A DNA stretch of 64,000 nt from positions 868,001 to 932,000 of the forward strand of contig JABYQU010000005.1 in NCBI GenBank assembly GCA_022264855.1. The letters run 5' to 3'. Numbering within the stretch: position 1 is the first letter of the stretch; each line of letters begins with the position of its first letter. The position numbers and the translations under genes are program-made. This DNA comes from Lenzites betulinus. Its lineage: Eukaryota > Basidiomycota > Agaricomycetes > Polyporales > Polyporaceae. The notes under the pieces are model-generated. The model was not told where the DNA came from. It did no database searches and saw only the letters and a program-made list of their open reading frames with translations. Positions 11,706-23,132 of this stretch are shown one piece after another.

Positions 11706-12282
11706 TCATTTGTTCAGCTGCCCAGTTGCTGCACCCATGCGCATCACAGATATCTTCTCGTGATCCCACTGCAATTTTCCGACGGGTATTTGGTCAGTCG
11801 CCTGCTCGGGGTGAATCTGTCAAATGACACTTACCACCTCTCCAGACGTGTAGAAGATATCCTTCTTGATAGCCTCCCAAATGACGTCGGCGCTCTCAGC
11901 TTTCACAATGATCCACGAGGAAAGGACGCTCTGCGTTGTATCAGCGTGGGACTCGGACGTCTTGATGTCTTGCGGCAACAGCTTTGAGCCGGACTCTATT
12001 TCCAGGAGAATTGTCAGCACTCCGCTCGCACTTATGCTGCGCTCAAACTGCCTGACGAGTGAATTTCATATCGCACAACCATGCATATTGCCAGCGTTGT
12101 GTTTGGCACGCCCGGATTCAGCGACCACGGGGATAACGACTGAGCTACTTACTGATGATTCCACTCGAAATCAGCGGGGTGTTCTGCGCTACGTGCAGCT
12201 CGGTGTGCTTCACCCGCTCGGAGTTCGGTACGTCCATGGCTTTGATCATGAAATAATCGAGCTGAGGTGTTGATGTAGCCAT
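11706..12282 (-). CDS. YCII-related domain protein, copy B (tandem paralogue)
   Basis: This paralogue of the gene at 10,092-10,677 has the same strand and the same three-exon structure. Exon 1 from the ATG at 12,280-12,282 gives MATSTPQLDYFMIKAMDVPN and ends near PLISSGII. Exon 2 gives SGSKLLPQDIKTSES, then SVLSSWIIVKAESADVIWE and FYTSGEV. Exon 3 gives WDHEKISVMRMGAATGQLNK and a TGA at 11,706-11,708. The two copies align without gaps over most of exons 1 and 2 and diverge completely in the last 15 residues or so. Substitutions such as GSF to SSW in the central strand suggest different ligands or relaxed constraint. Both remain intact, so neither is an obvious pseudogene. Confidence 0.83.
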
Positions 12283-13026
12283 GTTCTCCAGGTGTAAGAG
12301 TGTCTCGGCTACTGGGCGTGGTCTTGAGTATGTGCAGGCAGTATGAGTGTTGCTGTGCAGCTTGTTTGGGAAACCTTGCTCATATATATCTTCAGGCGTC
12401 TGCGAGCGAAGCGGTCGCAAGAACATGTGTTTGCGTGGGAGAACTCGAGCGCATTTCAAAGATGTCACTCAGACTCACTGTGAGTCCATGGCTTTGTGAA
12501 GCTGACATAACAACGCTCAACGACCATCACACTGGCGGGGGTTTAGTGTTCGATCTTGGCTACACGCATCTCCTCTCAATAGTATCCATCAAATCTGAGC
12601 TTAAGTTTTCCAACATTGCGAACCATGACAAAGTCCCTCCTCGCGCGCTACCACTGGATGCGTTGTAAACATCAGCCTTCCTAGGGCTCCTTGCCCACCC
12701 TAGACACACTAGCGGAGGCTTCCTAGCCACGCGGCCACCCTTGCACACCCGAACCCCGTGGATGCATGCTCGTGGCCCGTGGGAGCTGCAGCTACCGCAG
12801 CATATCGATCCATGGCGGTGCCGAATACACAACACATGCTGGACATAGATGGACGTCGGATTGCCTTTCGAAGTCCCGAAGAGCGTGGCTGCAGCGGCAC
12901 ATTCCTGCGGGAGCATGGATATCGCGTGTGCTGCGGCTGCTTGCTTACTTCCCCATCGCCCCTCTCTTTTCAACCCCCCGCTCAAGTTTGCACGCCAACA
13001 GTCTCTCCTTTCGCCCCGACACAACC
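12283..13026. promoter_or_regulatory. Divergent intergenic region: YCII copy B promoter and coiled-coil gene promoter
   Basis: Bases 12,283-12,500 repeat blocks of the copy A upstream region: a TATATATGAGCAAG element near 12,385, a run containing GGTCGCAAGAACATG, then CATTTCAAAGATG and a GTGAGTCCA element. From about 12,560 the sequence serves the plus-strand gene starting at 13,027. Overlapping open frames on both strands here have no recognisable domain. Confidence 0.45.
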
Positions 13027-14102
13027 ATGGCAAGCTCCAGCTCTAAGGACGGCGTACTGAATGGCTCTCAGAATGTCATCACCAATGTGCAAGACCATAT
13101 CAAACTTCTGTCTGCACGTCTGCTCTCATGGCCTCCCCAACATTGTACCAGCTAACCCCACAACGCTCGTTCCAGGGCGATCTACAGTCTCTCAACCAGG
13201 CGACGTCAGAGAGCATCCGGCTTGATGCACAGAGGGATATGAATACGAAGATCTTGAGGTATGGCCCCTCTTCGTCTTCTGTTTTGCATTCGCTTCTTTC
13301 CATTGTTCTGACACGCTGAGCCGCCCAGGGTCCGCGCACATATGAAGGATTCGGAACAAAAACAGGCACAGGAGGACAAGGAAATAGAAGGTGCGTCGAT
13401 GATTCTGCCTTCGGAGTCACATAGGTTTACACATCAGTGGATTAGACCTTGTCAACAAAGTCTTTAAGGAGGAGCTGCTCTCCGAGCTATCCAAGCTTGG
13501 TGAGTGTGAATCGCGATACTGCGATGAATGCTGCTCACGGCCCGTTCTTGGTTATAGTGAAATCCAACCTCCTTGAGCAGTTGGATGCCCTCGTCGACAA
13601 GGAGGTGCAAGCGAAACTTCCCGAATATCTTGCCCAAAACCACCTGGACACGATAAGGACGCAGATGTCAGAGTTTCAGCGGCTGGAGCAGGAGAACGGA
13701 AACGCGTAAATCGGACTTATATATCTTTGTGTGTAAAGCAGGCTCATTGCAAGCCTTTTCCTCCCTCGCTCACATATAGCGAGAGTATCAGTTGGAACGG
13801 CGCATTGCCATTAGATCGCGCGGCCACCGTACGCCCATTAGTGAACTCCAAGGGCGAGGTCAGCCCCAGGTTCCCGCGGACACTCGGGGAGTTCTTCGAT
13901 TTGACAGGTGAGCGCACCTGCTTGAACACGCATTGTACTGGACCTCACTGTTGGGTAAATAGAGGATACGGTCGTGGGTCTGCTACATTATTACGGCCAT
14001 GAAGATGTGATCGCGCCCCATGGGTCGCGCGAGAAAAACGTAAACGCGTTCATGCGGATCTGCGGTATCCGGTATATGGTGCGACGCCGCTCGTGTCCGT
14101 GA
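13027..14102 (+). CDS. Conserved hypothetical coiled-coil protein
   Basis: This is a multi-exon plus-strand gene of unknown function. Successive exons join in frame to give GDLQSLNQATSESIRLDAQR, ILRVRAHMKDSEQKQAQEDK, EIEDLVNKVFKEELLSELS, LEQLDALVDKEVQAKLPEY, HLDTIRTQMSEFQRLEQENG and, after two further introns, SISWNGALPLDRAATVRPLV. The C-terminal exon contains EFFDLTEDTVVGLLHYYG and SREKNVNAFMRICGIRYMV before a TGA at 14,100-14,102. Heptad-like spacing in the middle predicts a coiled coil. The tail (...PRTLGEFFDL...REKNVNAFMRICGI...) resembles the C-terminal module of uncharacterised agaricomycete proteins I have seen, without a known role. The exon 1/exon 2 junction is unresolved. A splice at 14,098 could extend the C terminus. 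Confidence 0.7.
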
Positions 14103-14336
14103 GTATATGCGGGCTGCCCACCGTTCTCGTGGTGGTCATGTCGCGACCTATTCCGGTAGCGATCGACAAGGCTGGTTTTTATCTTGTGGACGTTCTTGGG
14201 ACTCGATAAGTTGAGTGTTTATACAGTGTGTATGTATACTTTGATAGTGATGTACATGTACGATGAATGAGCCTGTATGCCCTGTTACCTTCTATGTTCT
14301 TCCCGACTACAACCCTTCGCAACATGGTCTGTAGAT

Positions 14337-15475
14337 CTACGGATTCTCGCCCATCAGGGTGTTCAGTGTCCGCGCTACAATCCCGACTGCCTCCTTCACA
14401 AGCTCCTTGTCGGATGCGCACACCATCCGCATGACCCGGCCTTCAAACTTGTCGGGGTGGAACCGCAACATGGTCTCGCGCAGCTTCTCCTTTCTCTCTT
14501 TCTTCGATGCACCGTCGTCAGTAGGGACGGGGGTTTCCGATGGAGGAACGAGGAATGCGGTGATCGCCTCCGCGGTAAGGTCCTCCACAACCACAACTGC
14601 ACGTTCTTCGCGTTTGGGTGGTGGCGGCATGACCGGCCATGGTACGTCCCCGAAACGCAGTGTCTCCGCAGAGGCGGCATTTCCGGTGGCGAGAAGCTCC
14701 TTCCACCGCGCATCGTACATCTCTCGGGCCTCCACAGCACGGACGCGTTCTTTCTCGCTCCTGCGTCTCCGGAGGTCTTCCTCGGCTGCGCGCGCCATCC
14801 GGTGTGTCTCCTCCTTGAGTGCGTCTTCGCGCTCGCGGCGGGCCTTGCGTTCCGCCTCGCGTCGCAAACGTTCCTCATACTCGGCCGCATGTTTCTTCCT
14901 GCCCATGCGCTCAGCAGCCAAGATAAGTTCAGTGCTCGCGGTGCTCACCTCCACATGCCCTCCCGGACCCACTCGGCGTAGTCCTCGTCCTCCATATATT
15001 GTGGGCTGACACCCAGCTCGTCGTCCATCCGGTCCATGCCGCCTCCTCTCCACCGCCGTGGTATGTGCGCGTAAGTGTTCATCGACGCCTCGAGCGAGTC
15101 CATCCGCTCGTCCTCGCCCATCGCCTCGTACATCTTCTCCTTGAACCGCATCTCCTCGATCTCCGCCTGGATGCGTTCATAGTCCGGCTTGTGCGCGCGG
15201 TGGCTGCCCGAGGCCGAGCCGGATGCCGACGGCGGGGGTTGTGGTTGCGGCCCATACTCAGAGCCACTATCATGGTCGTGGCTTTCTGAAGGCTCGCTCG
15301 TCCGACGTCGTTTGTGCGCGTGCTCGCGGTCGTAGTCGTCGTAGTATGGGCCGACATCGGGTTCGGAGTGGTGTTTCCTCTTCGCGGCCTTGCGTGCTGC
15401 TTTCTGTGCCTTGCGCCATTGTCTCTCGGCTTCCTCTGCGGGCGTTCGTTTCAAATGCAGCTTCCCTTTGGCCAT
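14337..15475 (-). CDS. NFKBIL1-like protein with a degenerate C-terminal J-like domain
   Basis: The ATG at 15,473-15,475 starts MAKGKLHLKRTPAEEAERQW, a basic helix; an apparent earlier start is only a TTG. Exon 1 is charged and rich in Arg/Lys/His/Ser and includes ERIQAEIEEMRFKEKMYEAM. A 50-nt intron near 14,950 joins EGMWR to KKHAAEYEERLRREAERKAR. The second exon is a long charged helix, then LRFGDVPWPVM and finally RETMLRFHPDKFEGRVMRM to a stop at 14,337. The DVPWP motif and the HPDKF J-like helix near the C terminus are the hallmarks of the NF-kappa-B inhibitor-like 1 family, which in animals also has ankyrin repeats and binds RNA-splicing partners. Ankyrin repeats are absent here, as in other fungal members I recall. 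It is convergent with the coiled-coil gene, 234 bp away. Confidence 0.8.
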
Positions 15476-16124
15476 GGGCAAGCTCAGGTACTAATAGGTG
15501 ATGTTGAGCGTACGAGGTGGAGGGGATTACAGTAAGAGAAGAGCGGTTACGGTAGCGCCACTGCATCGGTGAAGTTGGGTGCCCCGATAAGATCGGAGAA
15601 GCGCACCTTCTGCTATAACAAGTGCGTCCAAGTCCTTAAACTGCGCCTACATCGCGACCATGCGGCGATCCTTGACGTAGTTTCTTTCGCTGCACTCTGC
15701 GTAGTAGCAACGCAACCTTGCGGAGCATGTGCGACGAGATATTCTGACATGGCTTACCCAGCGCCCGCGCGTAGATCAGATTTCGCAACCCGGGGGTTTT
15801 CCGCAATGTGTGCTGTCGGTGTTACTCATCAAATCTGCCTCGTCGTGGTGCGTCTCCTCGGCTTGCATGTACCAGATCTCTTTCTTCCACTTGGCTATGG
15901 AAGTGCAGGTACACGGCGGCCGTTCGGCCTTGCCAGTGGGACAGGTACAGCCGCGTTGCACCCTGTTGCACCTGTGCCTATGCGCATAGAGCGTGGGAAC
16001 GGATGACTCTAGTATCCATCCTGTTTAGCCTGGGACTGATATCTACTCAGCCCAAACCTTTCCGCTGACAGCCTCCTTCTCCCCTCCCCCTCACTCTCTG
16101 CTTGCTCATCTATCTCCAGCAGAG
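15476..16124. promoter_or_regulatory. Divergent promoter region between the NFKBIL1-like gene and NMNAT
   Basis: This 649-bp interval separates two outward-facing genes. A pyrimidine-rich stretch at 16,070-16,122 directly precedes the NMNAT start codon, as is common in fungal promoters and 5' UTRs. No further gene or repeat was seen. Confidence 0.45.
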
Positions 16125-17499
16125 ATGAGCTCTGTATCACCACCTCCGCGCGACTTCTCGGACCCGCCAAACTACCAGTTTCCGACCCACCGCCTTGCCC
16201 GCGTTCTCCGCAACCCCGACAAGCAACCTCTCGTTCTCGTCGCCTGCGGCTCCTTCAGCCCGGTCACCTACCTCCACCTGCGGATGTTTGAGATGGCGAA
16301 GGACTACGTTCGGCAAAATACGGATCTCGAGATCGTTGGGGGCTACCTCAGCCCGGTTAGCGACCAGTACAAGAAGCCGGGCTTGCTCAGCGCACAACAC
16401 CGGTGAGCACCACTTTCCATTTGTCTCCTGAACACCGTGGACTGCGATGCTACGACTCTGGTGAAGCTGCGCTTGCGCAGGGGCTGTGGAGCGAACGCTA
16501 CCCCCTTCATTTCGGTCACGTGAGTGGAAAAGTAATTCCCCCACGCGGCACTCAGGATACTACTCGGATGAGTACACACTCCGAAGTTGAGAGAGGACAT
16601 TGTTCCTGTGACTGCCTAAGGGATGTGAGAATTGTCGCCAAGTGGCCTGACATAATGTGCCGGCTCGGCCTACGGGATCATGCGGTCGTACGGAAGGCCG
16701 TGCCTCTACATACTAGGAGCGCCTCCGGGCGGAAAGCGTCGCATCTGGCTACCCCAATTGGGTTGCTTAGGTTCTCCACTGCGGACCTGTTTACGCCGCT
16801 TTATCTCGTATTACGGCGTGGAATGCTTCCACAGCAGCCTTATTACACGAGGTCTTCCACACACCCCGCTTCCGTCCGATGTATTGCTGTATTCGACCGA
16901 AACGCTGACCACCTCCCCGCAGAACAAATATGTGCAACCTGGCAGCTGAACAGACATCACAATGGCTCATGGTGGACCCCTGGGAGGCGTTCCAATCGTA
17001 CCAACGTACCGCGGTCGTGCTCGACCACTTCGAGTACGAGATAAACACGAAGCTCGGGGGGATCGAGGGCCGGGACGGGGTACGCAAGCCCGCGCGGATC
17101 ATGCTCCTCGCCGGGTCGGACCTAATCGCCACGATGAGCGAGCCGGGCGTGTGGTCCGACGCGGATCTCGACCACATCCTCGGGCGGTACGGCGTGCTCA
17201 TCATCGAGCGCGCGGGCGCGGACATGGACCAGGCGATCGACAGCCTCTCGCGCTGGCGGCACAACATCCACCTCATCCACCAGCTCGTCCAGAACGACGT
17301 GTCGTCGACCAAGGTCCGCCTCTTCCTCCGCCGCGGGCTGAGCGTGCGCTACCTGCTCCCAGCGCCCGTCGTGGACTACATCGAGGAGCGCGGGCTGTAC
17401 ATGGACGACGGCCCGAATGCGAGCGCTGCGTCGGGCGCTGTCGCCGCCGAGAAGGAGAAGGGCAAGGAGCGGGAGGCGTCGTCCTCGACGTCGTCATAG
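16125..17499 (+). CDS. NMA1: Nicotinamide/nicotinate mononucleotide adenylyltransferase
   Basis: This enzyme joins NMN or NaMN with ATP to make NAD+ or deamido-NAD+, the last step shared by de novo and salvage NAD synthesis. Exon 1 (16,125-16,402) carries the nucleotidyltransferase motif around residues 42-51, GSFSPVTYLHLRMFE, the family's GSFNPxTxxHLR. It continues to GGYLSPVSDQYKKPG. Exon 2 begins TNMCNLAAEQTSQWLMVDPW and includes ARIMLLAGSDLIATM, SDADLDHILGRYGVLIIER and the second signature VSSTKVRLFLRRGLSVRYL, ending in an acidic/Ser tail and TAG at 17,497-17,499. All conserved blocks are present. A single intron of 520 nt separates the exons, about ten times the usual size in this window. 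Its neighbour, 474 bp downstream, is the GlcNAc-6-P deacetylase gene in the same orientation. Confidence 0.93.
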
Positions 17500-17973
17500 T
17501 AGTGGATTCGCGGGGAGGTCAGCGGACTTGCAGTGTTACCTTGGGGTGTACGATTTATGTCGTGGGGGTGTTTTGATTAGTGTTAGACGGAGTCCTTTCC
17601 TCCCATTCCTAGGCCACATCTTCCGGTTCTACCATGTTTGCTCCTTGTCGACTTGGGGTCATACAGACTAAATGAAAAAGGGCGCCGAGACTCTTGAAAG
17701 CGCCTTGTACTTCTATGCTCAATGGGCGGCCACCAGTCCCAGCGTGGGTGCGGTAGCAAGCACTAGTAGTAGTGCTTGCACGTTGTAGTATTAGTAACGT
17801 CTGTCTGGGAGAAGTACTGGCCCAGTACTTAGTAGCCGTTTCGTATAACCCGCAGTACGCCGAAGTACTTAATCGGATGTCGGCCCGTTCCTGCGCTCAG
17901 CGATGTCCGTGACTATACACCGGCCATATACCATTCATCTTTTGTCATAAACCATCTCAAGCTTAGTACTACC
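17500..17973. promoter_or_regulatory. Promoter of the GlcNAc-6-P deacetylase gene with several palindromes
   Basis: The interval contains a perfect 10-bp stem with a 4-nt loop at 17,756-17,779 (GCAAGCACTA / TAGTGCTTGC). A 9-bp palindrome with a 1-nt centre follows at 17,812-17,830 (AAGTACTGG / CCAGTACTT). Further AGTACTT or TAGTACT copies occur near 17,864 and right before the start codon at 17,963-17,969. These are candidate dimeric-factor sites; no specific regulator can be named. Confidence 0.5.
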
Positions 17974-19760
17974 ATGACCACTACGAACGGACTTATCTGC
18001 TTCACGAACTGTTTACTGCCCACAGAGGATGGCGGGCTTGTCCTGAAGGACCTCTGGATCGACGAAAGACGCGGTCTCATCCTCGACTCACAGCGCACCT
18101 TCTTCCAGCGTAAGGAGCGACCAGATAGGATCATAGATTTGGGAGGAAACATCCTCAGGTGAGCCATGCAGATGTAACGTACCGGGCTGTTGGAATAACG
18201 AGACACCAGCCCTGGCTTCATTGATATCCAGATCAATGGCGCATACAACTTCGACTTTTCTGTGTACGAAGGCGACGATGAAGCGTACAGAACCGGACTG
18301 AGGCGTGTAGCCCAGAATATAGTCGAGACAGGAGTAACATCGTGAGCGCATCCCGGGGCAGACCGCTTTTCTGCCTGATTGACTCCATCTCCCAGACTTC
18401 TCCCCACCATAATCGTAAGTTTGCCGGGATGAGGAAGGTCTACGCGCTGACGGCTCAACATCAGACGCAAGAACGGTCGTTGTATCCCAAGCTCCTTCAC
18501 CTGTTACGCCCGTACAGTGCGCCGAACTCCGCCACACTCCTGGGCTGGCACGCGGAAGGACCCTTCATTCAGTTCGCTAAACGTGGCGCGCACGCTCCGC
18601 AATTTCTCGTGCCCGCGAAAGAGGGAATGAAGTCTTTCGAGGATGTCTACGGCAAGGAGAACCTCGCGGATACCGAGGACTGGCTCATGGATGCGCAAGA
18701 CGCCCTCGGCGTACGTGTGATCACAGCCGCACCCGAGATCGACGGTGTCATGCCATCTGTAGAGGAACTGGTCCGCCGTGGCGTCGTATTTTCCATAGGC
18801 CATAGGTAAGCTGATTATCATCCTCGCTTTGAGCATAACATTGACTGGGAACCAGCATCGCGACGACGGATATCGCAACCGCTGCCGTGCAGCGCGGGGC
18901 GCGCCTCATCACCCACCTCTTCAATGCGATGCCCCAGCTGCATCATAGGGACCCCTCTATCATCGGTCTTCTCGGCGCGTCTCCCGCAGAGTCACCTCGC
19001 ACATCCGAGTCTGCCCAGGCGATATTACCCGCCCTTGCATCCTTGCATCGCGTTCCGTCCGTCATCAAACGTGCCGCGGCGCAGGAAGGCGCGAAGCCAA
19101 CATCAGAGGCATTCGATGATGCACAAACGCCACCTCAGACACCTGTTCTTCGTGCCCAGGAAGATCTCGGGTTGCAGAAAGGCAAGGTCGCGGACCTTGC
19201 CTTCGAGCGCCCGTTCTACGAGATGATTGTGGACGGCATTCACTCGCACCCCAACTCTGTCAGGGTACGTATCTCGTTTGACCATTTTGTATTGTTGCAT
19301 TCTAATGTGTATTTCAGCTGGCATATACCGCTTATCCCGAAGGATGCATTCTCATTACTGACGGTAGGCTTTGTGTGCGCCTATAACCGCACCCCTCCTA
19401 ATAACGACTACAGCGATGAAAATCCTCGACCCGCACCTCAAGGACGGGGTGCACGAGTGGCGAGATGGCAAGCGGTTCGTCAAGGCAGGCGACAAGCTGT
19501 ACCTCGAAGGCACGGACACGCTCGCCGGCTCCGTCGTTACGCTCGACAAGTGCGTGCGGAACTTCTCGCGCTTCACAGGGTGCTCCCTGGGTGAAGCGAT
19601 CCGCTGTGCGACGTTCAATCCTGCGCGGTGCCTCGGGCTCGAGCATCGCAAGGGCACGCTTCGCCCGGGCGCGGACGCGGATCTCGTCGTGCTCGACCGC
19701 AAGGGTAAAGTGCTGAGTACGTGGGTCGCGGGCAAGGAGGTGTGGACGAAGGTGAACTAA
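17974..19760 (+). CDS. nagA: N-acetylglucosamine-6-phosphate deacetylase
   Basis: This enzyme removes the acetyl group from GlcNAc-6-phosphate in the breakdown of chitin-derived aminosugar. Seven exons join in frame. The ATG at 17,974 gives GLICFTNCLLPTEDGG; then PGFIDIQINGAYNFDFS, TSLLPTIITQERSLYPK, and the metal-binding GWHAEGPFIQFAKRGAH. The intron after SIGH restores the conserved SIGHSIATTD, followed by ARLITHLFNAM and FYEMIVDGIHSHPNS. The two last introns restore LAYTAYPEGCILITDAMKI, which holds the catalytic Asp. It ends RPGADADLVVLDRKGKVLST to TAA at 19,758-19,760. A Ser/Pro/Ala-rich insert after the THLFNAM block, about 60 residues, is seen in fungal enzymes and not in bacterial NagA. 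No gene for deaminase or GlcNAc kinase lies next to it, so the full catabolic cluster of some fungi is not present here. Confidence 0.94.
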
Positions 19761-20211
19761 GGATATTGGACTAGAACGGAGTTGGCTGATATGAAATGTA
19801 TAACAAACTGTAAGCACACAGCGCATGTACCGATGTACCGATGTTTCTACGGGGTGTCGATATCTATATACTTGAAGTCGATTTGCTTCCGTCAGCACCG
19901 GTGCTTCCTCAGCGCAGCTCGCGCCAACGTCAGTACTCGCTAGTGCTCGATGCGCCGGGGTCTATAAATTGTGTGTTATTGTATACTTACGTGCGTGTTG
20001 CGCCTATAACGACGTCAATTCACCAAACAAGGCCGTACTGTTAAACATGCAAACCTCAGATTGGGGTTACGCGCCCTTCACCTTCGCCACTTTCAAAAAA
20101 CGAAAACACCGTATGCAGACTTGTGTCCCTAGGCTACGTTTGCCTCACTGATTACATTTGCCTTTGCAACAGCTTTCCAGTTTCTGAACACCGTACCGTC
20201 GAAAGTTGCGA
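19761..20211. other. Intergenic region upstream of the F-box gene
   Basis: This is the promoter side of the plus-strand F-box gene. It contains two adjacent copies of GATGTACC near 19,831 and AT-rich sequence, but no gene or clear regulatory site. Confidence 0.45.
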
Positions 20212-22055
20212 ATGCTCGACCTACGACGACTTCCACCGGAAACTCTCGGCATTATATGCGACACCCTCTTTACAGACGACCAACCGAGTGGTTTTCGACC
20301 CGGACTGGACGCCCTTCTATTCCTCGCAAGGACCTCGCGGGCCTTCCATGACCATGCACTGAACACTATATGGGAGTACTTACCTGGATATGCCCCTCTT
20401 GTATACACGCTTCCGAAGGACGCATGGACAGCGGAAGTCATCGAGGCGGAAGATACATGGCCCGCAAGAAAAACACACCTGGTAAGCCAGCCGTATAGCA
20501 TCGATATCTGCACTTTGTCATATCCGAACTCCAGTCTGTCACGCGGCCACTCACCAGGTCGGACGTCACTCGCCTGTGGCACTATAACCGACGTGTTAAG
20601 GTCATTCTACCAATTCTCGACTGCAGCCATCTACCCAGACACAACAGGGTGTTGACCGCCCACACCAGCGTCCTCCAGGCCTTCACTAACGTCATCTCCG
20701 AAATGGAACACGACGGGAAGCTCCTACTGCCTAATCTGCGTTCACTCACACTCGAAAGTCCTGACCCCTTCACCGCTGCTGACTGGGCTATCTTCTACCG
20801 GACCGTCCCCGTTTTGTATGGGCCCGGATTGCGTGACTTCTACGGCGCTGCCAGGCGTACTCCTGGGGACAAGAATGCCTTTCAGAGGTCGCTAGAAAAG
20901 CTATCCATGGCTTCTCCGCAGCTGCGGGCCCTCCATGTTTCTCACCCATTCTGGGAGGCCCCCCAAAGTGAGGCCATCTCGACGCAACTGTGTAGTTTTC
21001 ATCACTTGACAGACGTAAGGACGAATGCGATCCCCATAAAGCCAAGCGCGCTTCTCCACCTAGCCAAGCTGCCTTGTTTGCAAGCACTGAAAACCAAAAT
21101 GGACGAACGTGCAAGTAGCGATGTCCAGCTCTTGGCAATGTTCGATCATGCAGAGGGAAAGGGCTACTTCCCTCAGCTTCTCACCATCGACATCATCCAT
21201 CAGTACAAGATAACTCCCATTGTCGCCCTCCTCCGCGCCATCTCGTCTTGCAACCTCCAGACAATCTGTCTCACGGTAAACGGCGGCGCAGTCACTTCTG
21301 CGGAGCTCGGAAAGGCCGTCGAGATGGTGGCCACACAGCGTTGGTCGAAATCTCTCAGGACCATAACTGCGAATGTTACGGGACAGAAAGACGAAAAACG
21401 GGGAAGCATCACAATCAGCACACTCCTCCCTCTATTCATTCTTCACGACCTGTCCACCCTCGTTGTCACGTCAAGCCTCCCATTTTCCATCAACAATATC
21501 GCGCTGCACGTCATGGCGGCCGCGTGGCCGGCGATTCACCGACTCCAGCTTGGGCCCGAGTGGTCCGCGGACGCTGCGCCGCCGCGGGCGACACTCGCAG
21601 GGCTCATCCCGTTCGCTCATGGCTGCCCCCAACTTCGCTCGCTCAGCGTCGCGCTTAATACGGATACGAAGCACATCAGCTCCAGCTACGAGTATCTCCG
21701 CCCCGGGCGGGGGTTCGAGCAACGGCGGCTCACCTCGCTCAATGTCGGGTGGTCGCCCATCACGGACCCGGCGGCGGTCGCCGCGTTCCTCTCGGACCTC
21801 TTTCCGAAGTTGTGGAATATCGAGTGCGCCTTCCCGTTCGAGGAGGATGCGTGGGAGGAGGGTGTGGAGGCGGCCGGGCGTGCGCAGATTCTGGCGGACG
21901 CGCAACACAGGGAGAACTGGAGCCTGGTGTCTGACACGTATTTGCCGCAGTTCGTGGAAGTGCGCCGGTGCGAGCGTCGGTGGGCGAACGAGATGGGTTT
22001 GAAGCCCTACAGGGAGCCGAAACGCATGTGGCCGTTTCCCCGGGATGGGTCATAA
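20212..22055 (+). CDS. F-box/leucine-rich-repeat-like protein
   Basis: F-box proteins of this kind recruit substrates to SCF ubiquitin ligases; the substrate is unknown. The ATG at 20,212 starts MLDLRRLPPETLGIICDTLF, a short N-terminal F-box, followed by LLFLARTSRAFHDHALNTIW. Exon 1 ends at KTHL, where a 50-nt intron (about 20,482-20,532) leads to SVTRPLTRSDVTRLWHYN. The rest is one long exon of irregular leucine-rich segments, for example LLLPNLRSLTLESPDPF, LPCLQALKTKMDERAS and CPQLRSLSVALNTD, ending KPYREPKRMWPFPRDGS and TAA. The final module (GWSPITDPAAVAAFLSDLFP...) is the usual end of this agaricomycete family. Such genes are strongly expanded in mushrooms. Confidence 0.85.
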
Positions 22056-23132
22056 CACTTGCCCCCCGTGGTTCTATGTCTCTATGTAAGTTTGCTGCTG
22101 CTATGTATCGTTTGTCATCCTGACAGTCAATCTTTAAGTATATCATAGATATCCTGACCATATACCAATAACCTATCCCGTACTAATATTTCCATGACGG
22201 CACACATGATCAGGCATTCATGTATGGTGCATACCTTGTCTAGCTTACGGCGAGCGTTCTGCTCGCGAGCCTTATCCGATATACACTCGGGTCGATCCAG
22301 CAGTCAACATAGCATCGTGCTTCTTTGACGTTTGTACTCAGATGGTGAGCACTCTGCGAGGGATCTGTGTTCGGTATATGTCACTGTGGCCAGTAAGAAG
22401 GAATCTTATTCCTTCAGGCTGCGCAGTTTAGCTGGCCGCTGCATGGCTACATTACTGATGTTATGTGCCAAGCACTTCCCTAGCCTCCACAGAGTTCACT
22501 CTATCAAACACAAACTATGAGTTCAACGAGGTACATTCCAGAGCCCGCGTCACCGTCCAGGCACTCATAAATCCCGAGTCAAGCTACCTTTCACGCCGAC
22601 GTAGGCGATTGGTAAGAGAATGCCGACCGCGCTATTTCTGAGCCTCTCACTATACTGCTGCGCAGGAATCAACTCATCCGGAGGATCGGGATATGTGAGT
22701 TTCATCCGAGGAGGCGCAAGATACTTTTTGTCTTCCCGATGACACAATTCCCATATCCATACGGACGACCGGAGATGTGATGTTGACTTGCGTCTATACG
22801 TGCTGGCGTCGGGGTGTTAGTGGGGTGCGAATGTGGAACCCCTATACAGGTGAAGTCTGTCCCCAGTCACAATCTCCATAATATCATCTGCTGATGTTTG
22901 TCTTCCTCGCGTCATAGCAGGTCTGTATTGCGTACCTGGCGTGGGTGCACAACCGATAGCCGCGGACGCACTCAGCACCATGTCGTCTGCATAGATGCTG
23001 CTAAGACGGCAACGTTACACTCTTACGCCCAGCCAGCTACCGGAATTTGTGTGTATAGGACGACCGTTTGGATGCGTATAAAACCAGGCCGCGACCTCCT
23101 GCGACTTGTCGTACTGCTCAACACACCTCATC
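22056..23132. other. Intergenic region upstream of the AsaB-like gene
   Basis: There is 1.1 kb without a supported gene. A short minus-strand frame at about 22,565-22,705 reads naturally (KLTYPDPPDELIPAQQYSER) but is only some 46 codons and has no partner exon, so I do not call it. The last 100 bp, with TATAAAA at 23,077, fit a promoter for the gene at 23,133. Confidence 0.5.

Noticed and set aside
22565..22705. A 46-codon minus-strand frame with natural-looking sequence
   Set aside because: Too short, no upstream or downstream exon with matching frame, and no recognisable family.
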